From Ktedonobacter racemifer DSM 44963 (GTDB lineage Bacteria; Chloroflexota; Ktedonobacteria; Ktedonobacterales; Ktedonobacteraceae), in NCBI RefSeq assembly GCF_000178855.1, contig NZ_ADVG01000001.1, positions 1,302,001 through 1,366,000 on the forward strand: DNA of 64,000 bases, given 5' to 3'. The notes beneath the pieces are model-generated. The model was not told the origin of the DNA. It made no database searches and was given only the letters and a program-made list of their open reading frames with translations. Of this stretch, positions 47,901 through 55,626 are shown piece by piece. The first letter of the stretch is position 1. Each line of letters begins with the position of its first letter. The position numbers and the translations under genes are program-made.

Positions 47901-48115
47901 ACAGCCATCACATCATCCGAGGCTTCCAGGCTTCCCGACTGCGATAAAATCATCTCAAATTGGGCACGCAGTTCCTGTGTCGATAAACAAAACGGATGGA
48001 GAGGTGCGGCATCAGAGTTTGTCGCCTCCACCTCTGACCGTAATTGCGCGCGCTCTCCCCAGAGGAAAAGTTTCCCTTCTTCAACCGTTTGCCACGTCGC
48101 ATGTAAAACAGACAC
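44909..48115 (-). CDS. SNF2-family helicase, 1068 aa
   Basis: The N-terminal 550 residues include the SNF2-associated domain (DUF3670-like: [41 protein letters not shown]). The motor has [19 protein letters not shown] (motif I near residue 615), [11 protein letters not shown] (II), [17 protein letters not shown] (III), [24 protein letters not shown] (V) and [21 protein letters not shown] (VI), given here as the short cores [16 protein letters not shown] and TDRAFRIGQ. It remodels nucleoprotein using ATP. GAGAGGGG precedes the GTG start. Its usual neighbour, a SWIM protein, lies 8 kb downstream. Confidence 0.92.
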   Translation of the reverse strand: [1068 protein letters not shown]

Positions 48116-48166
48116 GTCTAGCCCCTCTCCAGCTTCAACTTATGTTCTCATTAACCTCACAGGAGG

Positions 48167-48730
48167 CTATGCGATGGGATCATTCATCTCTTTAGGTTTC
48201 TGTGCGAGCGAGGACTTCACCTCAATATAGCGCGCCAGGATAAAGATCATATCTGAAAGGCGATTTAGATAGCGCACCACCTCGCCATTCTGAATAACGT
48301 TGTCGTGCAGGAGTTTGACCGCCATGCGCTCGGCGCGGCGAATAATCGTGCGCGCCAGGTCCAGCGCGGCCCCATCTACCGTGTCCCCTGGAATGATGAA
48401 TTTGTTGGGGATCTCGACCTCCCGCTTCAACTCCTCTTCAACCTGTTCGAGACGCTGGACATGCTCAATCGTCATCCGCAGCCCCATGGTCTCATAGTTC
48501 TCTGGAGGCGTCGCCAATTCTCCCATCAGGAGATAAAGTTCCTGCTGCACCTGAAAAATAATGGCTTTCACATGTGGATCTTGCGCGACGGCGCGGGCCA
48601 GGCCAAGGGCTGACGTTGCCTCATCGACGGTTCCAAAGGTATCAGGACGTGGATCATATTTCGGCACACGCTGCTCCCCCAATAAGCCGGTATACCCGGC
48701 ATCGCCTGTCCCGGTGGTTACTTTCGCCAT
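48167..48730 (-). CDS. pduO: PduO-type cob(I)alamin adenosyltransferase, 187 aa
   Basis: TGTGDAGYTGLLGEQRVPK at the start binds ATP; VDEATSALGLARAVAQD, FIIPGDTVDGAALDLARTIIRRAERMAV and YLNRLSDMIFILARY are the remaining family motifs. The enzyme makes adenosylcobalamin from cob(I)alamin and ATP. Full length. Four bases separate it from the gene upstream, so the two are an operon. It fits with the cobalamin-like ABC importer at 11.8-14.3 kb. Confidence 0.93.
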   Translation of the reverse strand: MAKVTTGTGDAGYTGLLGEQRVPKYDPRPDTFGTVDEATSALGLARAVAQDPHVKAIIFQVQQELYLLMGELATPPENYETMGLRMTIEHVQRLEQVEEELKREVEIPNKFIIPGDTVDGAALDLARTIIRRAERMAVKLLHDNVIQNGEVVRYLNRLSDMIFILARYIEVKSSLAQKPKEMNDPIA

Positions 48731-48733
48731 GTT

Positions 48734-49618
48734 TTATCCTTCTCTTTCAACTTCTTGCGCAAGATAACGGTACGCCCGGCTTACTCGCCGCCAATCCATC
48801 TCTCGTCCACGCACGGGACGCTCTTCCTCCCCAGGGAGCAAACAGTTAGTTGCCAGGAAGCGACGCCGCAGGTTTGAGAGGTCAATAGGTTCGTCGGGCG
48901 GGAAGAAGGCTCGATAGAGCAGAGCGGCCTCGGCAAGGGTCAGCATCCCATCCCCGCTCTCCGGCTCGCGAATGACGTTGAGTTGTAGTGTCTCGCGACC
49001 GCCAGTTACTTTGCGCCCCTCCTGTTGCCACCACTCCTCTGGCGATGCCCCTATACTCATTTTATCCATATCAGCCAGGTAACGCAGGATTACCTCTGGC
49101 TCGCGTTGCACATAGGATCGCAATGTATAGAGGGCACTGAGCAAACCCGGACGCACCTCGGGATCTAGTTCGCGCTCTCCCGTCTCAATCTCTACCACAG
49201 GCACCCAGCTCACATGCAGGCTTGGAACTGGCTGATGGTGCAGATTTGGGCGTAGCTGATCCCGATTGGCGCGCAGCAAAATACTATGGATCAGCGTAAT
49301 ACCTGCCCCTTGTTCATCGCTTCCCCACACCTGCACCTTCTGCTCCTGCCAATCCGCCTTCAATTGTACTAACGAAGCATCCTGCGGCCAGAGTAACAAT
49401 GCCTCCAGGGTTCGCTCTACGGCATCGGAAACCAGTTCATTCCCCAGCACCAGGCGCATAGGAGGCCCCCACGGGCCATCACGCAAGAGGACCCATAGCG
49501 ACCAATCACAGACCGCAAAGGCCGCTACCCCAGCAGTTACAATCAGCCGTCGAGGCACAACCTCACGTGAGGGGCGTGCCTTAATTGAGTTGCCGGGCCT
49601 GGAATTGGGTGAACGCAT
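48734..49618 (-). CDS. Hypothetical protein, possible degenerate Nudix/NrtR-like, 294 aa
   Basis: I cannot name it firmly. The centre has FAVCDWSLWVLLRDGPWGPP and a long segment with LVLGNELVSDAVERTLEALLLW. The C-terminal part (LTLAEAALLYRAFFPPDEPIDLSNLRRRFLATNCLL) has the spacing of the winged helix of NrtR-like regulators, quoted here as IDLSNLRRRFLATNCL. A Nudix box (GxxxxxExxxxxREUxEExGU) is not recognisable, so it would not hydrolyse. Four bases before pduO, so it is co-transcribed and may regulate cobalamin or NAD use. Confidence 0.5.
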   Translation of the reverse strand: MRSPNSRPGNSIKARPSREVVPRRLIVTAGVAAFAVCDWSLWVLLRDGPWGPPMRLVLGNELVSDAVERTLEALLLWPQDASLVQLKADWQEQKVQVWGSDEQGAGITLIHSILLRANRDQLRPNLHHQPVPSLHVSWVPVVEIETGERELDPEVRPGLLSALYTLRSYVQREPEVILRYLADMDKMSIGASPEEWWQQEGRKVTGGRETLQLNVIREPESGDGMLTLAEAALLYRAFFPPDEPIDLSNLRRRFLATNCLLPGEEERPVRGREMDWRRVSRAYRYLAQEVEREG

Positions 49619-49760
49619 CGCTTCCTCGCCAGACTAAAGGCATTTCCACTTAATTAGAGAAGATGTGCATACATGCATAGCCTTATTGTATCTCATAGGT
49701 GGATGTCTTGCACACAGAAGCCTCCACGCACCCAACAACGCTTCCCACTTTTGGACATAG

Positions 49761-49792
49761 AAAAAGGCACCCCTCTTTGCAGTCAGAGTGCC
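49761..49792 (-). terminator. Terminator of the small membrane protein gene
   Basis: On the minus strand GGCACTCT and AGAGGGGTGCC pair and are followed by TTTTT. It lies 30 bases past the stop of the 50-residue gene. Confidence 0.75.
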
Positions 49793-49822
49793 AGCGTTGT
49801 ATGCAACCAGTCTTAAGACAGT

Positions 49823-49975
49823 TTAAAGACCAAAGATCGCGTGGAGACTAAGGGCGAATGCCGCGCATAGGAGAGTCGCAATAAGCACATAGGTATAGTA
49901 ACGTTTGAGTTCTTTGCTGCGATCAAGAGCAACCGCTTTAGCGCCAGCTTTGCGCGATGGTATTTGTTTTTGCAT
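49823..49975 (-). CDS. Small membrane protein, 50 aa
   Basis: AAGGGG lies six bases before the ATG at 49975 and a good terminator follows the TAA, which makes this short frame credible. The protein has a basic N-terminus (MQKQIPSRKAGAKAVALDRS) and a single C-terminal membrane helix (YVLIATLLCAAFALSLHAIF). No family known to me; single-helix regulators or complex subunits look like this. The gene stands alone between two minus-strand genes. Confidence 0.75.
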   Translation of the reverse strand: MQKQIPSRKAGAKAVALDRSKELKRYYTYVLIATLLCAAFALSLHAIFGL

Positions 49976-50115
49976 CTTTTTCCCCTTAGTGAATATCTAT
50001 TCAGGGTGGTAAGTAACCTCTGTACAAATGATACGATTCAGGCTCGTAATCGGTTGTAACATTACAGCAATTGTACCCAAACGGCGGCGGAAAAGCAATG
50101 CCGGGATGACTTACG

Positions 50116-50736
50116 TTATGGCAATTTTGTCAGAGTTGGATCTGGCAAAGGTGAGATTGTATCCTGGTAGCGTTCAAGCACACGCCGTGCTTTGACATGA
50201 TCGCGCTCAAGGGAGACGCGGAAGAGTTGTTCGCAGAGCATCAAGGCCTCGGCGGCCATGGCGCGCCTGGTCGCAGTCATATTTCCTAGCAGATCATGCC
50301 TCCGAGCGGAGCGAAAGAGGGAGTGAACCTTCTCCAGGAGATCGCTCAGGGTCTCGTGTGAAGGGGGAGTTTCTTCCTGTGGCTCCTGTAGCGCCGACGC
50401 CACCTGTGAGAGAAACTGACTACAGGTCTGTACCACAGCAGAATATTCGCTGTTACGTGCATCTAAGAGAGCCTGCAAGATGCGTCGCTCATCGGCTGCA
50501 TCCAGCGCGACCACAAAGAAGAGGCTGGCCTCGCCCCCCAATTCTTGGATATCATGGGCAAGCTGCGTAAAATGCTTCTCCACCTCTTCCGAATGCGGCA
50601 AGAGATACACCGAGTTCTGCAAGGCATATGCACCCAGGTTTTGCAGGCGTCGCCATACCCAAACGCGCTTCTGGGACGGCTCGCTTGGTACTTTGTACGT
50701 CAATTGTAACCAGCGCATCGCATCATGCTCGGGCAT
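50116..50736 (-). CDS. ChrB N-terminal-domain protein, 206 aa
   Basis: MRWLQLTYKVPSEPSQKRVWVWRRLQNLGAYALQNSVYLLPHSEEVEKHF (quoted in part: YKVPSEPSQKRVWVWRRL and VYLLPHSEE) is the signature of the chromate-resistance ChrB N-terminal domain, which acts as a regulator. The C-terminal rhodanese-like half of full ChrB is missing; instead a helical tail follows. GAGGTG precedes the ATG at 50736 by 11 bases. No chrA transporter is nearby, so its role is uncertain. Confidence 0.8.
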   Translation of the reverse strand: MPEHDAMRWLQLTYKVPSEPSQKRVWVWRRLQNLGAYALQNSVYLLPHSEEVEKHFTQLAHDIQELGGEASLFFVVALDAADERRILQALLDARNSEYSAVVQTCSQFLSQVASALQEPQEETPPSHETLSDLLEKVHSLFRSARRHDLLGNMTATRRAMAAEALMLCEQLFRVSLERDHVKARRVLERYQDTISPLPDPTLTKLP

Positions 50737-50852
50737 TTTCTCGCTACACCTCATTCGTTGAGCGGCACACGTAACACATGTTACGCATAATAGCTTATAG
50801 CAATGGTACTCGAAACAGGTGAATAAAGTCAAGCGTAGAGCGCGAGAAATGC

Positions 50853-51452
50853 TTAGATACCACGATACCAGGTCATGCCATCCCCATAATCATGCACCAG
50901 CAGGGGAGTAGGCGCGAAGAGCAAGCGTATAATCACATAGAAGTCGCCGACAGAGCCCGCCGCGTTTAGCGTCAGCAGCAGCCAGAGAAACAAGCTTAGA
51001 CCCAATGAGGCAAACGGCAGTACAGCAACGCCAATGAGGGTGATGAGGAGAAAAGGCGCCAGCCCGATAATGAGAAACGGCGTACGCGGAATGTACCATT
51101 CCGGCGCCGAGGCATAGGCGTAGATCCACTTAAAACCAAAGTGTGGCCAGGCTCGCGTAAACACCCAGAAGAAGATTCCATGTATTAATTCATGCACAAG
51201 TATGCAACCAAACACGGTAAATGCCATCGCCAGAATGCCCTCCAACAACTGCCAGCCGCCAATCGTCACCGATGCACTCCGGCCCAGACTCTCCCGATGA
51301 AACAAGAAAGCAATATAAGCAAAAGCCAGGGCGAACAAGATAAAGAGCAGCAAACCAACGCCATTGAGTATCCAGGCGAGCTTTTTATCTTTCGCGAAAT
51401 TCACCTCGCCACACAGGGTATATCCCTGCGGCAAACTCGTCACAGCCTTCAT
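50853..51452 (-). CDS. DUF3267 membrane metalloprotease-like protein, 199 aa
   Basis: Two N-terminal membrane helices, then the zinc motif VHELIHGIFFWVF (HExxH form) in the second half of the protein, two or three more helices, and VHDYGDGMTWYRGI at the end. This is the DUF3267 layout. AAGGAGG precedes the ATG at 51452 perfectly. Its role in the envelope is unknown. It diverges from the thiolase gene. Confidence 0.85.
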   Translation of the reverse strand: MKAVTSLPQGYTLCGEVNFAKDKKLAWILNGVGLLLFILFALAFAYIAFLFHRESLGRSASVTIGGWQLLEGILAMAFTVFGCILVHELIHGIFFWVFTRAWPHFGFKWIYAYASAPEWYIPRTPFLIIGLAPFLLITLIGVAVLPFASLGLSLFLWLLLTLNAAGSVGDFYVIIRLLFAPTPLLVHDYGDGMTWYRGI

Positions 51453-51564
51453 CGTATCCCTCCTTGTGTACCTAGATGCTAGGCACACTTCATATACAAG
51501 TATACACAATTTTTATATCCTATTACCCTTCCTGAGAAGCCTTCGCGCCTGCGGCGCTTGAGGA

Positions 51565-51619
51565 TAAGGTGTATCTGGTGATGGGCTGGCTCCGCCAGCC
51601 CATCACCAGATACACCTTA
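51565..51619. repeat. 26-bp perfect hairpin between divergent genes
   Basis: Arms 51565-51590 and 51594-51619 pair exactly around a three-base loop. Since the neighbours diverge, this is not an ordinary gene-end terminator. Confidence 0.85.
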
Positions 51620-51765
51620 CTCGAAGGCGAGCTTGCGAGCCAGGGCAGACGCCAGAGGAGAATGGGAGGGCCTGGCTAATTAGCATATTCTTGCGTAGAA
51701 TTCGTCCCAGGTGCTAGACTGAGGAAAGATGAGCAAGGTGCTTTGTAAACACAGAGAGGTGGTAC

Positions 51766-52950
51766 ATGCAAGATATTTATGTCATCGCGGGCGCGAGAAC
51801 TCCTGTGGGTGTCCTCCAGGGTTCGCTCTCCGATGTGTCGGCTATCGACCTGGGTGTCATTGCAGCCAGGGAGGCACTCCAGCGTAGTGGTGTCGATCCT
51901 CAACAGGTGGATCAGGTGGTGATGGGGAACGTCATTCAAACCAGCAAAGACGCGATCTACTTCGCGCGGCACGTGGCGCTTAAAGCAGGACTGCCTATCG
52001 AGACTCCAGCGCTCACCGTGAATCGTCTCTGCGGCTCTGGCCTGCAAGCCATTGTCAATGCCGCCCAAATGCTGCGCCTGGGCGAGGGAGAGATCGCGCT
52101 GGCGGGCGGTGGCGAGAATATGACCCAGGCTCCTCACGTCATTCGTGGCGCCCGCAACGGCTTCAAGCTCGGCTCGGCGCCCCAACTCGAAGATAGCCTG
52201 TGGGAGGCCCTGGTTGACAGCTATATCGGCTGCGGCATGGCGATCACAGCCGAGAACCTGGCCGAGAAGTATCAACTCTCACGCGAAGAGGTAGATGCCT
52301 ATGCCCTGCGCAGCCAGGTCGCGGCACGCAAGGCTCAGCAAGCAGGCTACCTGGCCGAAGAGATCGTTCCCGTCACGATTAAGGATCGCAAAGGCAACGA
52401 AATCACCTTTGCCCAGGATGAGGGCATTCGTGATACCTCGCTTGAAGCCCTGGCTAAGCTCCCAGCACGCTTCCGCAAAGGCGGCGTCGTCACTCCAGGC
52501 AACGCTAGCGGCATCAACGATGCCGGCGCCTGCGTGATTCTGGCCACCGAGGAGGCAGTCAAACAGCATAACCTCAAGCCTTTGGCACGCGTTATCTCCT
52601 GGGGCGTTGTCGGCGTACCGCCCGAAATCATGGGCATTGGTCCCGCTAATGCCATTCGCCAGGCGCTCAAGCGCGCAGATCTTAGCCTCGACCAGCTGGA
52701 CCGCGTGGAGGTCAATGAGGCCTTTGCCGCCCAGTACCTGGCCGTGGAGAAAGAGTTGGGCCTGGATCGCGACAAGACCAACGTCAACGGCGGTGGTATC
52801 TCCATCGGCCATCCCCTGGCCGCCAGCGGGGCACGCATCACTCTCGCGCTGCTCAATGAGCTTCGCCGCAATCACTTAAAATATGGCGCCGCCTCCCTCT
52901 GTATCGGTGGCGGGCAAGGCATCGCAGCCGTCTTCGAGAACGTTGGCTAA
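51766..52950 (+). CDS. Acetyl-CoA acetyltransferase (thiolase), 394 aa
   Basis: Catalytic Cys89 lies in TVNRLCGSGLQAIVNAAQ. NVNGGGISIGHPLAASGARI supplies the catalytic His, and CIGGGQGIAAVFE the second Cys near residue 382. It condenses or cleaves acetoacetyl-CoA. Full family length. AGAGAGGTGG precedes the ATG. It lies just before the acetyl-CoA synthetase gene on the same strand, but each has its own control signals. Confidence 0.93.
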   Translation: MQDIYVIAGARTPVGVLQGSLSDVSAIDLGVIAAREALQRSGVDPQQVDQVVMGNVIQTSKDAIYFARHVALKAGLPIETPALTVNRLCGSGLQAIVNAAQMLRLGEGEIALAGGGENMTQAPHVIRGARNGFKLGSAPQLEDSLWEALVDSYIGCGMAITAENLAEKYQLSREEVDAYALRSQVAARKAQQAGYLAEEIVPVTIKDRKGNEITFAQDEGIRDTSLEALAKLPARFRKGGVVTPGNASGINDAGACVILATEEAVKQHNLKPLARVISWGVVGVPPEIMGIGPANAIRQALKRADLSLDQLDRVEVNEAFAAQYLAVEKELGLDRDKTNVNGGGISIGHPLAASGARITLALLNELRRNHLKYGAASLCIGGGQGIAAVFENVG

Positions 52951-52960
52951 GAATTTTTAG

Positions 52961-53015
52961 AGGTGAGATGTTGTGCAGTGGCAGCTGACGGCTGCCACTG
53001 CACAACATCTCACCT
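52961..53015 (+). terminator. 25-bp perfect hairpin after thiolase
   Basis: Arms 52961-52985 and 52991-53015 pair exactly around five bases, starting 10 bases after the thiolase stop and followed by TTTT. Confidence 0.85.
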
Positions 53016-53062
53016 TTTGGGTAAGCGCCGTAAGCGCGAGGAGACAGAAAAACCCACTTATA

Positions 53063-53285
53063 TGCTATAATGAGCTACTACTAGGGATGCGATAAGGACC
53101 GCTTTTCAACGGTGAACAGTGGACTTCAGCGCCTTTCATCTACACGTGCCACACGTTGCATTCAAGGGTATCTATTGAAAGACAACGACGTATCTTACTA
53201 ACTTCTTATTCGGAAACCAACGTCGCTTTCGCGACTAGCGCTTCGCACTCAGGTTTCCGATAGGAATTAACCAGGAGGAATCGCG
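53063..53285 (+). promoter_or_regulatory. Extended -10 promoter and long leader of acs
   Basis: TGCTATAAT at 53063-53071 is an extended -10. It gives an acs mRNA with about 205 bases of leader. A hairpin CGGAAACC/GGTTTCCG lies at about 53210-53263. AGGAGG is at 53273-53278. The leader is long enough to hold control, but I recognise no riboswitch class. Confidence 0.6.
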
Positions 53286-55229
53286 ATGGGTAACAACCTC
53301 AACTTCGAGGATACAGACACTATTTTAACTGAGGATCGCCTATTTTCCCCACCCAGCGATGTCGTAGAGAATGCCAATATTACCGCTTATATGAGATCCA
53401 AGGGCTTCAATGACTATGAATCTTTCTATCAGTGGTCGCTGGAGAACCGCTTCGAGTTCTGGGAGGACATGGCCAAAGAACTCCACTGGTTCGAGCCATG
53501 GACCAAAACCTTTGAATGGACGGAGAAGCCCTTCTTCAAGTGGTTCACCGGCGGCAAATTCAATATCGTCTACAACTGCCTGGATCGCCACCTGGAGAGC
53601 GAGACGCGCCACAAGGTTGCCTTCTACTGGGAGGGTGACGATGGCTCCAACCGCACGCTGACCTACGAGCAGCTCTATGTCCTGACCAACCGCATGGCTA
53701 AGGCTCTACAAAACCTGGGCATCCAGAAAGGTGACCGCGTCGCCATCTACATGCCTGCTATTCCCGAACAGGTTGCCGCCCTCCTGGCGGTCGCGCGCCT
53801 GGGCGCGGTGCATACCGTCATTTTCGGTGGCTTCGCCGCCAACGCCCTGCGTGAGCGCATCAATGACGCGGGAGCCAAGGTCGTGATTACCGCGGACGGC
53901 AACTATCGCGGCGGCAAGCATATCCAGCTCAAGAAGATCACTGATGAGGCCCTGGAAGAGACGCCAACCGTGGAAAAGGTGCTTGTTGTACGTCGCCTGG
54001 ACAGCGAGGTCAACATGCAGGAGGGGCGCGACTTCTACCTTGATGAGCTCTTTCAAGAGATTCCCGAAGACACGGTTGTGCCTTGCGAGCCCATGGACAG
54101 CGAAGATCTACTCTATATCCTCTATACCAGCGGCAGCACCGGCAAACCCAAGGGCGTTGTGCATGTCCAGGCTGGCTATGCCGTGGGCACTTACACCACG
54201 ACGAAGTTTGTCTTCGATATGAAGCCCGAGGATGTCTACTGGTGCTCGGCCGACATCGGCTGGGTCACGGGACATAGCTATATCGTGTATGGCCCCTTGA
54301 TGAATGGCGCGACCAGCGTCCTCTTCGAGGGCACCCCCTCCTATCCCGCCCCCGACCGCTGGTGGAGCATCATCGAGAAGTTCAAGGTCAGCATCTTCTA
54401 CTCCTCGCCCACCGGTATCCGTGGCCTGATGCGCTTTGGCGAAGAGTGGCCCGCGAAGCATGATCTCTCCAGCCTGCGCGTTCTCGGCTCTGTGGGTGAA
54501 CCCATCAATCCCGAGGCCTGGATGTGGTACCGCCGCAACATCGGTCACGACGAACTCCCCATCATGGATACATGGTGGCAGACCGAGACCGGAGCAATCC
54601 TGATCAGTCCAACCGTCATCCTGCCGCTCAAGCCCGGTAGCGCCTCGCGTCCATTCCCCACCATCGAGGCCGATATCGTGGACAAAAACGGTAAGGCGGT
54701 CGGAGAGAACAAAGGCGGCTTCCTGATCGTACGCCATCCCTGGCCCTCGCAGATGCGTACCATCTATCGCGATCCCGCGCGTTACCAGACCTACTGGGAT
54801 ACCATTCCCGATGTCTACTTCGCTGGCGATGCCGCGACAAGAGACCAGGATGGCTACTTCCGCGTGCAGGGCCGCGTTGATGACGTCATCAAGGTCAGCG
54901 GACACCGCCTGGGCTCTATGGAGATCGAGTCCAGCCTGGTCAGCCATCCCGCGGTAGCCGAGGCCGCCGCTATTGGCAAGCCAGATGAGGTCAAGGGTGA
55001 GCACGTTAAGGTCTTCGTCATCCTCAAAGACGGCCATGAGGCCTCCGACGAGATGGAGAAGACGCTGAAACTCCATGTCCGCACCAACGTTGGCCCGCTG
55101 GCCGTGCCTGATGAGCTAGAGTTTGTCTCCAGCCTGCCCAAGACACGCTCGGGTAAGATCATGCGCCGCGTCATTCGCGCCCGTGAGCTTGGTGAGCCAG
55201 TCGGCGATACCAGCACGCTCGACGCCTAG
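53286..55229 (+). CDS. acs: Acetyl-CoA synthetase, 647 aa
   Basis: A two-domain AMP-forming ligase: DLLYILYTSGSTGKPKGVVH (A3 loop), DTWWQTETGAILISP (A5), YFAGDAATRDQDGYFRVQGRVDDVIKVSGHRLGSMEIES (A7-A8, quoted as GRVDDVIKVSGHRLG) and LPKTRSGKIMRRVIRA with the catalytic Lys in SGKIMR. It activates acetate to acetyl-CoA, and a lysine here is the usual acetylation control site. Full length. AGGAGG precedes the ATG by seven bases. Confidence 0.95.
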   Translation: MGNNLNFEDTDTILTEDRLFSPPSDVVENANITAYMRSKGFNDYESFYQWSLENRFEFWEDMAKELHWFEPWTKTFEWTEKPFFKWFTGGKFNIVYNCLDRHLESETRHKVAFYWEGDDGSNRTLTYEQLYVLTNRMAKALQNLGIQKGDRVAIYMPAIPEQVAALLAVARLGAVHTVIFGGFAANALRERINDAGAKVVITADGNYRGGKHIQLKKITDEALEETPTVEKVLVVRRLDSEVNMQEGRDFYLDELFQEIPEDTVVPCEPMDSEDLLYILYTSGSTGKPKGVVHVQAGYAVGTYTTTKFVFDMKPEDVYWCSADIGWVTGHSYIVYGPLMNGATSVLFEGTPSYPAPDRWWSIIEKFKVSIFYSSPTGIRGLMRFGEEWPAKHDLSSLRVLGSVGEPINPEAWMWYRRNIGHDELPIMDTWWQTETGAILISPTVILPLKPGSASRPFPTIEADIVDKNGKAVGENKGGFLIVRHPWPSQMRTIYRDPARYQTYWDTIPDVYFAGDAATRDQDGYFRVQGRVDDVIKVSGHRLGSMEIESSLVSHPAVAEAAAIGKPDEVKGEHVKVFVILKDGHEASDEMEKTLKLHVRTNVGPLAVPDELEFVSSLPKTRSGKIMRRVIRARELGEPVGDTSTLDA

Positions 55230-55234
55230 TGATT

Positions 55235-55313
55235 ATAAAAAATAAGTTGATGGTGAGGTGCCCTGTGCAGCCGTAGGCTGCACAGGGCACCTCACCATCA
55301 ACTTATTTTTTAT
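55235..55313 (+). terminator. 38-bp perfect hairpin after acs
   Basis: Arms 55235-55272 and 55276-55313 are exact reverse complements around GTA, starting five bases after the acs stop. The outer part is A/T-rich, giving an A tract and a T tract, so it can terminate transcription in both directions. Confidence 0.9.
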
Positions 55314-55593
55314 GTCGTGTCTCATGCCGACTAGAATTGGCAAGCCCTGCTATTTCGCCTTCGAATCTTGACCGTACATCAAAGCTAGGTTATAGTAGAA
55401 CACAACTCAGTCTATATACTAAGAAGAGAAGATATTCCTTTTAGGCCCCCACATGCATCTTCTTTTCTGGGATGGTTGGAGGGGGTTCGCGAGGTTTGGC
55501 ACGTTCCTCTGTAAAAACGCCTCCCTGTTAAGGGTGAACACACGAAAGGAAAGCGTGGCGACAGAGCCTTTTCCATCTATCCAGGAGGCTCGC

Positions 55594-55611
55594 ATGTCGC
55601 CCGCCAGGTGA
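55594..55611 (+). CDS. Five-codon leader peptide MSPAR before argS
   Basis: AGGAGG at 55583-55588 is followed after five bases by ATG TCG CCC GCC AGG TGA. The last sense codon is an Arg codon. The TGA is immediately followed by GTG, the first possible argS start, in the same frame. It is therefore either a leader peptide controlling argS or an in-frame nonsense codon in an N-terminal extension. No argS start has a better ribosome site than this one. Confidence 0.6.
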   Translation: MSPAR

Positions 55612-55626
55612 GTGAGGCAGAGCCAT

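Noticed and set aside
48734..49618. Active Nudix hydrolase
   Set aside because: The 23-residue Nudix box is not present; only the possible winged helix remains.
53072..53285. T-box or other riboswitch in the acs leader
   Set aside because: I see no AGGGTGG-type antiterminator or known aptamer core, only one hairpin. The gene product is not an amino-acid gene.
55440..55611. T-box before argS
   Set aside because: The conserved T-box sequence is absent. The leader-peptide explanation fits better.
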